This document shows, piece by piece, positions 25,870 through 34,046 of a stretch of DNA of 64,000 nt (the first letter of the stretch is position 1; each line of letters begins with the position of its first letter). Source of the DNA: Anaerolineales bacterium (GTDB taxonomy: Bacteria; Chloroflexota; Anaerolineae; Anaerolineales; Villigracilaceae); assembly GCA_016789305.1 (NCBI GenBank), contig JAEURJ010000009.1:356012-420011 (forward strand). The letters run 5' to 3'. The notes beneath the pieces were generated by a model, which did not search any database, was not told where the DNA came from, and saw only the letters and a list, made by a program, of their open reading frames with translations. The translations under genes and the position numbers were made by a program.

Positions 25870-27108
25870 TTACAGTCTTCGCTGGAAACGATTGCGAAGC
25901 AGGATCGCCGTTGCATTGAGCGATAACAGCAAAACCATCAAGACGATGATGGCACTGGCGGCGATGGCATGAAATTCAGGCTGGGCGCGCGTGGTCCAGT
26001 TGAAAATTTGAATCGGTAAAGCGGTAAATTTGGAAAAGAGACCATCCGGGTCAACGGTAATAAACGTCGAGGCGCCCACCACGATCAACGGGGCGGTTTC
26101 GCCAATGGCACGGGAGATCGAAAGAATGGTACCGGTAAGAATTCCCGCAACCGAGTTTGGCAGCACGTGATGCCAGATCGTCTGCCATCGTGTGGCTCCA
26201 ACCCCGTAAGCAGCCTGCCGCAGGGAATCTGGAACTGCCTTGATCGCTTCCTGTGCATTGATAATGATCAACGGCAAAACCAGCACACCCATCGTCAGCC
26301 CGGCGGCGAAGACGGTACGTCCGTTTGAGTCGGTGACGCCAAAGATGCTTCCGCTTGTGAGAGGCTCCAAGACGCGAACGAAGAGCGCAAGGCCCAACAT
26401 GCCATATACGATACTTGGAACACCGGCAAGGTTGTTGATATTGGTTTGAATGATGCGGGTGAAGAGATTTTTAGGAGCATATTCCTGCAGATAAACTGCC
26501 GCGCCAACACCGATGGGCAATGCAAACAAAACGGCAATCCCCACCAGCCACAAAGATCCAAGGATCGCCGTGCGCGCGCCCGCAAATTCGGCACGCGAAG
26601 ACATGGGAGCCGTGATGAAATTCATGGTCAGCCAGGTGCGGAATTCAAGTTTCGCATCCGGGTATTTTTCTGCAACTTCGGCCTCGATCTCTGTCTTGTG
26701 AAAAAGCGAATCGCTTAACGACCAGACTGCCTTGGTATCGATGCGAATGATCCGCTCCAGCACCAGCGACAACAGGTCCGCCTGCGAACGGGTCTCCATC
26801 GCCTGTTCATTGTTCAACTTGTTGTAGGCGCCCTTCGAAATGTTCGCCTTGAGGACCTCCACCAATTCCGGTTGGGTCAATTCGTTCAAAGGCTTGGACG
26901 TGATCGTGGACGGGTCCACTTTGTACTCGTAGGCGGTATATCCAAAGGCACCATCCACAATATTGTAGAGAAGCGCGGTCAAGCTGATCACGGCGATCAA
27001 CAACGCAGAAAGGAAAAGGACTTCCCCGATCGTCGCACTGCGATACCGCCCGTTCAATTCACGGCGGAAGGCATCCCCTTCAGGAAAATGATTCTTGTTC
27101 GGATTCAT
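25870..27108 (-). CDS. pstA: Phosphate ABC transporter permease PstA, copy 2 (long form)
   Basis: The C-terminal 280 residues are a normal PstA with six helices, [33 protein letters not shown] and the docking loop [16 protein letters not shown]. At 412 residues it is longer than usual because about 120 polar residues (55-175) are inserted after the first helix, predicted to face outside. Long PstA forms with such an insert occur in other phyla. It lies 18 bases after pstC and 22 before pstB. Confidence 0.9.
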   Translation of the reverse strand: MNPNKNHFPEGDAFRRELNGRYRSATIGEVLFLSALLIAVISLTALLYNIVDGAFGYTAYEYKVDPSTITSKPLNELTQPELVEVLKANISKGAYNKLNNEQAMETRSQADLLSLVLERIIRIDTKAVWSLSDSLFHKTEIEAEVAEKYPDAKLEFRTWLTMNFITAPMSSRAEFAGARTAILGSLWLVGIAVLFALPIGVGAAVYLQEYAPKNLFTRIIQTNINNLAGVPSIVYGMLGLALFVRVLEPLTSGSIFGVTDSNGRTVFAAGLTMGVLVLPLIIINAQEAIKAVPDSLRQAAYGVGATRWQTIWHHVLPNSVAGILTGTILSISRAIGETAPLIVVGASTFITVDPDGLFSKFTALPIQIFNWTTRAQPEFHAIAASAIIVLMVLLLSLNATAILLRNRFQRRL

Positions 27109-27126
27109 GGTTTCAGACCTGAATTT

Positions 27127-28062
27127 TTATTCATATTGCTCTCTAAATCTCTGCACAACGTATTGGCTGATCAGGTTCAACACAAGCGTGACGAGGAACA
27201 GCATCAATGCAATGGCAAAGAGGCTGGTGTAATCGATGGAGCCGTAGCTTAAATCACCGCCACTGATGCGGGCGATGTTGCCTGTCATGGTTTCAGCAGC
27301 CTCAAAGGGATTAAGCGTAAAGTTCGGGCCGGACCCTGCCGCCACAGCCACGATCATGGTCTCGCCGATGGCCCGTGAAATACCCAAAATAACGGCTGCG
27401 CCGATGCCCGAAAGGGCAGCAGGTAAAACCACCTGCAAGCTGGTTTCCAATTTGGTGGCCCCCATGGCGTACGCACCTTCGCGCAACGGGCGGGGAACCG
27501 CGCTGAAGGCATCCTCACTCATTGAGGAGATCAAGGGCAGGATCATAATTCCCATGACCAGGCCGGCGGAAAGCATGTTATAGACCGAAATATTATCCTT
27601 CCCCATGATGGATTGCAAAATCGGTGTGACGAAAAGCAGGGCAAAAAAACCATACACCACCGTCGGGATCCCTGCCAGGATTTCAAGAATGGGCTTTAAG
27701 ATGGAACGAACTTTCGGGGAGGCATATTCACTTAAGTACAGAGCAGCCGCCAGCCCGAGCGGAAGCGCGATCAACATCGCAATGAAACTTGTGATCAAAG
27801 TCGATGTCACCAACGGCCAGATCCCGTATTTCCCGATCCCGGGCTGCCATTCTGTGGTGCCAAAAAACTTCGCCAGGGTGACATCCGGGTTGTTGAAGAA
27901 CAGCAGGGCCTCCTTGCCCAATTCATACACCAGTGTAATGGTGATCATAATGGACAAAACACCCGCGACAAAAAGCAGGGACTGGATGATTGTTTCTCCG
28001 GGACGGATTGTCTTTTTCAAATTGAATGGACGGAAGTTTTTGGTACTCAAGGCATTCCTCAA
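27127..28062 (-). CDS. pstC: Phosphate ABC transporter permease PstC, copy 2
   Basis: A 311-residue permease with six helices. LSEYASPKVRSILKPILEIL, GIPTVVYGFFALLF and the docking segment AMGATKLETSLQVVLP identify PstC. It pairs with the long PstA. A gap of 96 bases containing a strong hairpin separates it from pstS, as in cluster 1. Confidence 0.92.
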   Translation of the reverse strand: MRNALSTKNFRPFNLKKTIRPGETIIQSLLFVAGVLSIMITITLVYELGKEALLFFNNPDVTLAKFFGTTEWQPGIGKYGIWPLVTSTLITSFIAMLIALPLGLAAALYLSEYASPKVRSILKPILEILAGIPTVVYGFFALLFVTPILQSIMGKDNISVYNMLSAGLVMGIMILPLISSMSEDAFSAVPRPLREGAYAMGATKLETSLQVVLPAALSGIGAAVILGISRAIGETMIVAVAAGSGPNFTLNPFEAAETMTGNIARISGGDLSYGSIDYTSLFAIALMLFLVTLVLNLISQYVVQRFREQYE

Positions 28063-28108
28063 TTCACAAAATCTTTGGATCTGTCGATCATGGGTTTACG
28101 ACATGCAA

Positions 28109-28133
28109 GGGCTGGCCTCGAAGAGGTCAGCCC
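28109..28133 (-). other. Intercistronic hairpin between pstS and pstC, cluster 2
   Basis: GGGCTGGCCTC and GAGGTCAGCCC form an 11-bp stem (one G-T pair) with a 3-base loop. No T run follows, so it probably sets the pstS to permease ratio by mRNA processing or partial attenuation. Confidence 0.5.
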
Positions 28134-28158
28134 TGCAATGATTATTTGGAACGACCCA

Positions 28159-29217
28159 CTAGTTTCCTGTGGCGGCCATCCAGGCATCGAGAGAAGCCTG
28201 AAGGTCGGCATCGGGAGCGGGGAAGTAACCAACGTCGCTGATTTCTGCATCCACGTTGCTGAGATAGAAGTAAATAAAGGCTGCAACCTGGGGTTTCTCT
28301 TTGAGAATATTGGCATCCGAATAGATGAACAGCGGGCGGGAGATCGGGTAGGTTCCGTCATCCACAGTTGTCTTGGAAGGTTCAACGCCTTCGACTGCCA
28401 CAGCCTTCAACTTGCCGGCATTCTCTTCAAAGTAGGCATAGCCAAAGTAGCCGATGGCGTACTTGGAGCCTTCCACACCCTGGACGAGCACATTGTCGTC
28501 TTCGGAGAACTGGGCGCCAGCGGCACCGAGAAGGGCTTCCTTGCCGGCGGCGGTATCAGCCTTGCCATCTGCATTCAGGTACAAGGGAGCAACAACGGCT
28601 TCGTTGAAGTAATCGAATGTGCCGCTATCGGCGCCTGGACCGTAGACCAAAATGGTCTCAGCGGGGAAGGCGGGGTCAACTTCATTCCACTTGGTGTATT
28701 GGGCGGTGAAGATCTTGCCGAGTTGTTCCTTGGTGAGGGCGGTGACAAAATCGTTCTCGCCGCTCACAACCACGGTGAGGGCATCGGTGCCCACGCGGAA
28801 GGCAATCGGTTCACGCGGGGTGGCGAGGGCAGCGCAAGCTTCCACTTCGCCGTCCTTGATCTTGCGGGAGGCATTGGCAATGTCGGTCTCACCGGTCTTG
28901 CAGAAGCGTTCGAAACCGGCGCCGGAGCCGATGCTATCGACGGTAATGTTGCCGGTGTAACCTTCCTGTTGGAAGAGTTCGGACATGCGCTCGGAAAGGG
29001 GGAACACGGTTGAGGAACCAGCGGTCACGATGTCACCGGTGACTGCATCAGGGGCATACATTGCCATCGGATCTTCGGTGGGGACGGCAGTGGGTTCAGC
29101 AGGAACCTCGGTCGCCGGAACCGCAGTGGGGGCTTCGGTGGCGGGTGCACCGCAGGCGGCGAGCACGAGGCTCAAAGCCGCAACAACAAAAACAAACGAA
29201 CGAACAAATTTGGACAT
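28159..29217 (-). CDS. pstS: Phosphate-binding lipoprotein PstS, copy 2
   Basis: The 352-residue precursor has a lipobox (LVLAAC) and a long Ala/Pro/Glu/Thr linker before a PstS domain. Phosphate-binding motifs are AGSSTVFPLSE, IGSGAGFERF, ANASRKI and GPGADSGTFDYF. It is the first gene of pstSCAB-arsC-phoU. AGGAGA precedes the ATG, unlike copy 1. A Pho box array and -10 lie upstream (29252-29305), so it should be induced by phosphate starvation. Confidence 0.95.
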   Translation of the reverse strand: MSKFVRSFVFVVAALSLVLAACGAPATEAPTAVPATEVPAEPTAVPTEDPMAMYAPDAVTGDIVTAGSSTVFPLSERMSELFQQEGYTGNITVDSIGSGAGFERFCKTGETDIANASRKIKDGEVEACAALATPREPIAFRVGTDALTVVVSGENDFVTALTKEQLGKIFTAQYTKWNEVDPAFPAETILVYGPGADSGTFDYFNEAVVAPLYLNADGKADTAAGKEALLGAAGAQFSEDDNVLVQGVEGSKYAIGYFGYAYFEENAGKLKAVAVEGVEPSKTTVDDGTYPISRPLFIYSDANILKEKPQVAAFIYFYLSNVDAEISDVGYFPAPDADLQASLDAWMAATGN

Positions 29218-29251
29218 TTCTATTCTCCTGTTAATTTATATATCGAAGCGA

Positions 29252-29305
29252 ATAATAACAATGCACTCTTAAGGTCAATGGAAGGATGGGTTAACGTCTT
29301 GTTAA
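29252..29305 (-). promoter_or_regulatory. Pho-regulated promoter of the pstS copy 2 operon
   Basis: Reading the minus strand from 29305, TTAA-like half-sites occur at offsets 1, 12, 23 (weak, TTCC) and 34, then 11 bases, then TATTAT at offset 49 (29252-29257). The same spacing is found at three other promoters in this window. E. coli Pho boxes also use 11-bp half-site steps. Confidence 0.8.
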
Positions 29306-29453
29306 AAAAACAGGTCAGGCTGAAAGCCGGGTCTGTTTTGAAATTGGATCGGTTTGACGGGAATGCCCCCGCGGAGTTGGGAAAGATACGTTTACCCCGA
29401 ATTCAAAATGCCCGCATGATGAAGGTCACCTCTAAAAAAGAGCAACAAAAATG

Positions 29454-29482
29454 TTGCACAAACTAAAGACCTGTGCTATTAT
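29454..29482 (+). promoter_or_regulatory. Promoter of the SRPBCC-arsR operon
   Basis: TTGCAC, a 17-base spacer and TATTAT with an upstream TGC (extended -10) precede the first SRPBCC gene by 82 bases. Confidence 0.75.
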
Positions 29483-29504
29483 GCAACTAATAGGTTGCGC
29501 AACC
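29483..29504. promoter_or_regulatory. Probable ArsR-family operator
   Basis: GCAAC at 29483 and GTTGC at 29494 form an inverted repeat, and GGTTGCGCAACC at 29493-29504 is a perfect 12-base palindrome. It lies directly after the -10, where a bound repressor would block the operon, whose last gene encodes an ArsR protein. Confidence 0.6.
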
Positions 29505-29564
29505 TTTACTGTCATCCCCTGCTGCACGGCCGGGAAGCCTTCATCATTAAACAAGGAGAAAATC

Positions 29565-30038
29565 ATGAACGAACAAAATTACACGACGAGTTTTACCGTG
29601 GACCAAACCCCGGCGGAAGTCTTCGCTGCCATCCAGGATGCACGTGCGTGGTGGTCGGAGGAGATCGATGGCGAGACGGACAAGCTCGGCGCTGTGTACT
29701 ACTATCATTTCAAGGATATCCACCGCTGCACGATCAAGGTCAGTGAACAGGTATCGAACAGGAAGATCGTCTGGCATGTGCTGCACAACGACTTTAACTT
29801 TATTCAGGACAAGAGCGAATGGAACGACAGCGATATTGTCTTTGAGATCGCAAAGAAAGGCGCTGGGACCGAGGTCCGCTTCACGCACGTGGGTCTCGCG
29901 CCCGCGGACGAATGCTACAAGGTCTGTTCAGATGCATGGGGCACCTACATCAACGGCAGCCTTAAGGACTTGATCGCCACAGGCAAGGGTCACCCCAACC
30001 AAAACGTGGAGATCGCGGGCAAGCACGATTTGTTGTGA
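29565..30038 (+). CDS. SRPBCC (AHSA1/START-fold) protein 1
   Basis: A 157-residue single-domain protein of the SRPBCC superfamily, whose members bind hydrophobic ligands in a deep pocket. The N-terminus TTSFTVDQTPAEVFAAI and the GTEVRFTHVGL strand match the family. Ribosome binding site AAGGAG lies just before the ATG, which fixes the start. It is about 60 percent similar by eye to the next gene, so the pair arose by duplication. It is the first of four genes ending in an ArsR regulator. The ligand is unknown. Confidence 0.85.
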   Translation: MNEQNYTTSFTVDQTPAEVFAAIQDARAWWSEEIDGETDKLGAVYYYHFKDIHRCTIKVSEQVSNRKIVWHVLHNDFNFIQDKSEWNDSDIVFEIAKKGAGTEVRFTHVGLAPADECYKVCSDAWGTYINGSLKDLIATGKGHPNQNVEIAGKHDLL

Positions 30039-30046
30039 GCCTCGTC

Positions 30047-30146
30047 CTGAGCGGAGCCGCGATCTTTGCGGCGTAGACGAAGGACATTTGTTTCATCACA
30101 GCCGCGCTTCGTCTGCGGGACAAAAGATCGTTGTCCCTCCGCTCAG
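30047..30146. repeat. Dispersed palindromic repeat element, copy B
   Basis: Terminal inverted repeats CTGAGCGGAG and CTCCGCTCAG enclose a 100-base element between the first two SRPBCC genes. The interior GGCGTAGACGAAGGAC and ACAAAAGATCGTTGTCCC are shared with copy C. Confidence 0.75.
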
Positions 30147-30176
30147 CGCGAAGATTATAAAAAGGAACCGTATCCA

Positions 30177-30632
30177 ATGAATGACCAAAATTACACCACG
30201 ACCATTCTCGTGGACCAGTCCCCTGCGGAAGTCTTTGCCGCGATCAATAACGCACGTACCTGGTGGACCGGCCAGCCGGGCGTGAGCGGCAGTACAAATT
30301 CGCTCGGCGATGTGTTCACCTATCAATACGGAGACGTGCATTACAGCAAGCACAAGGTCACGGAACTGGTGAAGGATCAGAAGATCGTCTGGCATACGCT
30401 GGAGGCGCAGCTCAACTTTGTGGAGGACAAGAGCGAGTGGACCGGCACAGACATCGTCTTCGAGATCGCGAAAAAAGGCGAGCAGACCGAGGTGCGCTTC
30501 ACGCATGTGGGACTGGTGCCGACGATCCAATGTTATGGCGATTGTTCCGGCGCGTGGGGCTATTACATCAATGAATGCCTGCAGGGACTGATCACCAGCG
30601 GAAAAGTACCGGCCCAAGAGCCGTGGGCATAG
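30177..30632 (+). CDS. SRPBCC (AHSA1/START-fold) protein 2
   Basis: A 151-residue paralogue of the preceding gene with the same blocks in the same order: VDQSPAEVFAAINNARTWW, KIVWHTL, DIVFEIAKKG and TEVRFTHVGL. The ATG at 30177 follows AAAAGGAACC. Copy B of the repeat element lies before it and copy C after it, so repeats have spread into both gaps of this operon. Function unknown beyond ligand binding. Confidence 0.85.
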   Translation: MNDQNYTTTILVDQSPAEVFAAINNARTWWTGQPGVSGSTNSLGDVFTYQYGDVHYSKHKVTELVKDQKIVWHTLEAQLNFVEDKSEWTGTDIVFEIAKKGEQTEVRFTHVGLVPTIQCYGDCSGAWGYYINECLQGLITSGKVPAQEPWA

Positions 30633-30644
30633 ATATGCTTCGTC

Positions 30645-30776
30645 CTGAGCGAAGTGTTTTGCTCTCTCGGGGGCTGAGCCCCCGAGAGAGCGGAAAGGAT
30701 GCGGCGCAGACGAAGGACGGGTTTCCACCTAGCCGCGCTTCGTCTACGGGACAAAAGATCGTTGTCCCTCCGCTCA
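30645..30776. repeat. Dispersed palindromic repeat element, copy C, with nested palindrome
   Basis: It begins CTGAGCGAAG and ends CTCCGCTCA and shares its right half with copy B. Where copy B has a short GATCTTT segment, copy C carries a 31-base palindrome at 30661-30691. Confidence 0.7.
30661..30691. repeat. Perfect 31-base palindrome
   Basis: GCTCTCTCGGGGGCT and its exact complement AGCCCCCGAGAGAGC flank one central G. Imperfect relatives with the GGGGGCT/AGCCC core lie at 16945-16973 and a shorter GC version at 21937-21957. Confidence 0.8.
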
Positions 30777-30849
30777 CACGTGCCTGCGGCACTGTGCAGG
30801 CTGCGCGAAAAATATTCAAACTTAAGATATCATTACCAAGGAGTTAAGC

Positions 30850-31296
30850 ATGGACGAGAATCGAATCGAAAGACATATTGACTTGAAGGCCTCGCCTTCG
30901 AGAGTTTGGCAGGCGCTGACCGATCACAAGCAGTTCGGCGAATGGTTCGGCGTGAAGCTGGATGGGCCGTTCATCGCGGGGACCATTGTCGGCGGCAGGA
31001 TGACCTATGAAGAATACGCACACCTGCCATGGGCCGTGGACGTGAAAAAGCTCGAGCCGGAAAAATATTTCTCGTTCAGCTGGCATCCCTACGCGGTGGA
31101 TGAGGCGGTCGATTATTCCAAGGAATCGCCCACGCTGGTCGAGTTCATGTTGGAGCCGAAGGGCACGGGCACACATCTGACCGTGGTTGAATCGGGATTC
31201 GATAAACTCCCGGAGAACCGCCGGCTCGAAGCCTTCCGCATGGATACCGAAGGCTGGATCGAACAAATGGAGAATATTGCCAAATATGTTGACTAG
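30850..31296 (+). CDS. SRPBCC (AHSA1/START-fold) protein 3
   Basis: A 148-residue SRPBCC protein more distant from the first two, with IERHIDLKASPSRVWQALTD at the N-terminus and FGEWFGVKLDGPF, typical of the AHSA1-like branch paired with ArsR regulators. AAGGAG lies 6 bases before the ATG. Its stop overlaps the arsR start by 11 bases, so the two are translationally coupled. The DNA-adjacent regulator suggests expression of the set is induced by a ligand. Confidence 0.88.
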   Translation: MDENRIERHIDLKASPSRVWQALTDHKQFGEWFGVKLDGPFIAGTIVGGRMTYEEYAHLPWAVDVKKLEPEKYFSFSWHPYAVDEAVDYSKESPTLVEFMLEPKGTGTHLTVVESGFDKLPENRRLEAFRMDTEGWIEQMENIAKYVD

Positions 31297-31624
31297 CGCA
31301 CTGCCCCAGGGCTTCTTCCGTCAGGCGCCGCTCTTCGCCGCGCTGGGAGATGAAACACGTCTCTCGCTGATCGCGCGGCTGTGTCAGGCTTCGGGACAAT
31401 CGATCACGCAGCTGGCCGAAGGCAGCAAACTCACCCGTCAGGCGGTGACCAAACACCTGCAGGTGCTGGAGCGCGTGGGGCTGGTGCGCAGCGTTCGCAA
31501 AGGGCGCGAGACTTTGTTCGAGTTCGATGCAGCGCCGATCGAAACGATGACGCAGTATCTGGATCTGGTCTCGAAACAGTGGGATAACAAGCTGACAGAC
31601 CTGAAGACGTTTCTCGACGAATAA
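31286..31624 (+). CDS. ArsR family transcriptional regulator
   Basis: The 112-residue winged-helix protein shows FAALGDETRLSLIARL and the recognition helix region LTRQAVTKHLQVLERVGLV, both typical of ArsR/SdpR regulators. No cysteine metal site (ELCVCDL type) is present, so it is not a metal sensor of the classical kind. It is the last gene of the SRPBCC operon, whose promoter has matching palindromes, which fits autoregulation. A terminator follows directly. Confidence 0.92.
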   Translation: MLTSALPQGFFRQAPLFAALGDETRLSLIARLCQASGQSITQLAEGSKLTRQAVTKHLQVLERVGLVRSVRKGRETLFEFDAAPIETMTQYLDLVSKQWDNKLTDLKTFLDE

Positions 31625-31625
31625 A

Positions 31626-31662
31626 AAAGAATGACAGTCCGCATGGGACTGTCATTCTTTTA
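31626..31662. terminator. Bidirectional terminator between arsR and the TPM gene
   Basis: AAAGAATGACAGTCC and GGACTGTCATTCTTT form a 15-bp stem around GCATG with A and T runs on the two sides. Confidence 0.95.
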
Positions 31663-32388
31663 AAACCCAGTGGAACTGCCGCCGCCGTCCCCGCCCCCGC
31701 CGCCATCCCCACCGCCGTAGTATTCACCGCCGCTGCCGCCGCCATCGCTGCGGGACCAACCTAACCCCTCGCCGTTTCGAAAACGCTTCCAATCTATTGA
31801 TATCAGAACGAAAGACAGAATCGAAAGGGCACTGATCGCGATCACGACCGGGATCTCGGGATTAGCGTCCGGCTTTTCACCGCGAATGACCTTATCAAAG
31901 GCCACCACCATTTTTACAAGCCCCACACCGGGCTCGTTTTCCTTGAACGCAGGGACAAAATTATCCTCGGCGGTTTTCGCGGACAAGGCATCGGAAACCA
32001 CACTTTGCATTTTTTCATCCGTGCGTACTTCGATGCTGCGCCGCGAGGTATCGCCGCCGTACCAACAGGCCAGAATTAATAAACCGCCGTTGGTCTTTTG
32101 ATCGCCGACCTTCCAGGCGGCGAAGATATCGCGCTTGTATTGCGTTTTGTCGCTTCCGCAATCATCCAGCGTGGCGACGTAGATTTGCGCCGTGCCTTCC
32201 GCATCGAGTTTACGGGCGATGACATTGATCATCCCTTCCTGCGATTCATCCAGCCAGCCCATTGTATCCAGCACGTACCCATCGGCCCCCGGCTTTGACG
32301 GGATCGGCGGCTCCCCGCCCTGTGCGTGGACGCGCGATGTGAAGAAAAAGACGGCCAATACAATAAAGAGGAATAGTTTGCGATTCAT
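31660..32388 (-). CDS. TPM-domain membrane protein (YgcG-like)
   Basis: A signal peptide (residues 1-22, ending HAQ) is followed by a TPM domain with YVLDTMGWLDESQEGMINVI and IYVATLDDCG, then one helix near residue 185 and a Gly-rich tail. YgcG-like TPM proteins are envelope proteins of uncertain function; some are reported as phosphatases in other organisms. The ATG at 32388 has AAAGGGAAA upstream. Length 242 residues. The gene is convergent with arsR. Confidence 0.82.
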   Translation of the reverse strand: MNRKLFLFIVLAVFFFTSRVHAQGGEPPIPSKPGADGYVLDTMGWLDESQEGMINVIARKLDAEGTAQIYVATLDDCGSDKTQYKRDIFAAWKVGDQKTNGGLLILACWYGGDTSRRSIEVRTDEKMQSVVSDALSAKTAEDNFVPAFKENEPGVGLVKMVVAFDKVIRGEKPDANPEIPVVIAISALSILSFVLISIDWKRFRNGEGLGWSRSDGGGSGGEYYGGGDGGGGGDGGGSSTGF

Positions 32389-32463
32389 AAGTTTCCCTTT
32401 TTTATTTTTCAACAAACATTAAACCTCCCTGTATTATAAATCCCATGTCACGCGAAGGAGTGA

Positions 32464-32500
32464 CAAAAAATACAGCCTCCCTTTTGAGGAGGCTGTATTT
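32464..32500 (-). terminator. Terminator after the 32514-32867 gene
   Basis: AAATACAGCCTCC and GGAGGCTGTATTT form a 13-bp stem with a 7-base loop, followed on the minus strand by a T run. Confidence 0.92.
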
Positions 32501-32513
32501 GGGAATGCGGACT

Positions 32514-32867
32514 CTATGCGGTCTTCTTTGTGCGGGTTGGACGTTTGCGTTCGCTGGCGCGCGTACCGCCCGCCTTCTCGTACTCGCTGCTGTTCATGCC
32601 GTACCGCACACCCACACCTGCCAACATGCGCTGGCTCAACTCGCGGACGGATTTCTCCGCATCCTGAAAACGGTTGTAGATGCCGTCCACCTGCGAGAGC
32701 AGGATGTTGTACTCATCCTGCAGGGCGCGGGCGTTGTCGATCTCGGTCTTGAAGGCGGCAACGGTCAACCCGCCGCCCAGATCCAATGCGGGATCGATGG
32801 ATGCGAGAGCGGTATGACGTTGAGCTGCTTTTTCAAGAACTGCGGAAAGTTTTTTCTGTCTGGCCAT
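32514..32867 (-). CDS. Small charged helical protein, family not recognised
   Basis: The 117-residue product MARQKKLSAVLEKAAQR... is rich in charged residues and mostly helical. Residues 40-80 look capable of a short coiled coil, and the tail is basic (ERKRPTRTKK). It has no signal peptide or membrane segment. An AGGAGG ribosome binding site precedes the ATG and a strong terminator follows, so it is a real single-gene unit. The basic tail would suit nucleic acid contact, but that is only a guess. Confidence 0.65.
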   Translation of the reverse strand: MARQKKLSAVLEKAAQRHTALASIDPALDLGGGLTVAAFKTEIDNARALQDEYNILLSQVDGIYNRFQDAEKSVRELSQRMLAGVGVRYGMNSSEYEKAGGTRASERKRPTRTKKTA

Positions 32868-33007
32868 AGGTTCCTCCTTTGTTGGGTCGGCTACTTCGGG
32901 TGAAAGCCGCGCTTTCCCCTGTCAACAGAAATTACATTTATCTTTTTACAATTTTTCGAAGCGGAATTCAAGTAGCCCTTCGTCCCCAAAAAGTACTATT
33001 TTTCGGC

Positions 33008-33217
33008 GAACAGGAAGTGATACGCCGCGAACAGGTTCCTGTTTGCAACAAACAGGAAGTTAAAATCAACGAACAGGTTCCTGTTTCTCGGAAACAGGAA
33101 GTTAAAAGCCGCAAACAAGTACTTGTTTGCCGCAAAGAGGAAGTTAAAAGCCACGAACAGGAACTTGTTTCCTGCAAACAGGAAGTTAAAAGCCGCAAAC
33201 AGGTTCTTGTTTATGGG
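33008..33217. repeat. Five-copy 42-bp tandem repeat
   Basis: The anchor GGAAGT recurs at 33013, 33055, 33097, 33139 and 33181, an exact 42-base period. Each unit contains AACAGG-TT-CCTGTT-like and CCTGTTT-N5-AAACAGG-like palindromes that overlap, so two alternative hairpins compete within each unit. It lies in the 620-base gap between 32867 and 33488. Both strands are open across it, but no start signal supports a gene. Confidence 0.85.
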
Positions 33218-33330
33218 ACAAAAAACCGTTTCCCACCCCCGCTGAACATCTCCCAAACGCAATTCCGCCCTGCAAATCGAAGTTTGCTGGGCGGAAGCTT
33301 TTAATCGCCAATAACAAGAGGGGTCGCAAA

Positions 33331-33380
33331 TTGAAAATAAAATGCCCGCCAACAGGATGAGGGGGGCATCCTGCTGACGG
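33331..33380 (-). terminator. Probable terminator facing the 33488 gene
   Basis: On the minus strand CCGTCAGCAGGATG pairs with CATCCTGTTGGCGG, with A-C and similar mismatches, and is followed by TTTTATTTTC. Confidence 0.65.
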
Positions 33381-33487
33381 ACATGCACATTATACATAAA
33401 TTCCCCTGGATTTCAAGGGGGGTGGGGTTGGGAAATGAACCCGGAACCTAGCGGTGTTAGGTTCTTATCCTATTAGGATACAATTTT
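33381..33487. other. Remainder of the gene-free gap before the AT-rich island
   Basis: It holds two small palindromes, AACCTA/TAGGTT and TATCCTA-T-TAGGATA, side by side at about 33446-33481. There is no open frame or promoter that I can support. Confidence 0.4.
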
Positions 33488-33889
33488 TTATCCTACTCTT
33501 CTATATTCATTTACTCTTCTAATATATCGGTTCTTTATTACGAAATTAAACCTTTTGAACAAGAAGATGAATTCGTCAACACTCATTTCGGCATCAAATT
33601 CACTGTATGGCAATATACCGCTATTATTATCAATATATTTTTGAATGCCGTCAATATTATCTACCCCTACAATACTTTTATCTATGGCTAAAATAGTAAC
33701 ATTGGCACGGGCCAATTTATGGTCATTCTCTCCTATAAAAACGTCTGCTCCGAATACAAAATATCTTTTTGTATCAATACCGTATTTTGCGGCTACACTT
33801 TCTAAAGTTTCCCTATCATGGCGATCTCCTGCAATACTTCCATCATAATCTCCATATTGCACCTCGGCTTCTAATGTTTTCCCATTCAT
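33488..33889 (-). CDS. Hypothetical protein in the AT-rich island
   Basis: The 133-residue product starts MNGKTLEAEVQYGDYDGSIA and has no recognised domain. It is mixed alpha/beta with no signal peptide or membrane helix. The ATG at 33889 follows AAAGGAGAA, so the start is well supported; the frame extends upstream to 33958 without signals. Codon use is much more AT-rich than in the flanking genes, which suggests horizontal acquisition. A possible terminator lies 108 bases downstream. Confidence 0.55.
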   Translation of the reverse strand: MNGKTLEAEVQYGDYDGSIAGDRHDRETLESVAAKYGIDTKRYFVFGADVFIGENDHKLARANVTILAIDKSIVGVDNIDGIQKYIDNNSGILPYSEFDAEMSVDEFIFLFKRFNFVIKNRYIRRVNEYRRVG

Positions 33890-34046
33890 TGCAAATTCTC
33901 CTTTATTTTTAGAGATTGGATTTATCCTATGGCTTACTGTATTTGAGCCTGCGACCAAGGAGTTTTAGGCTTTATTCCTACACGACTATGGTTTCACTTT
34001 ATCGTAACGAAAGAGTTTAATCACAGTTCTTCTTGATGATAGCTTT

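Noticed and set aside
29278..29466. Small ORF between pstS and the SRPBCC operon
   Set aside because: It overlaps the pstS promoter and the SRPBCC -35 element, has no ribosome binding site, and its composition does not look coding.
33008..33217. CRISPR array
   Set aside because: The 42-base units are contiguous with no spacers of constant length, and no cas genes are near.
32996..33397. Protein-coding genes through the tandem repeat (either strand)
   Set aside because: Both strands are open only because the period is a multiple of three; there is no ribosome binding site, no terminator fit and no recognisable fold.
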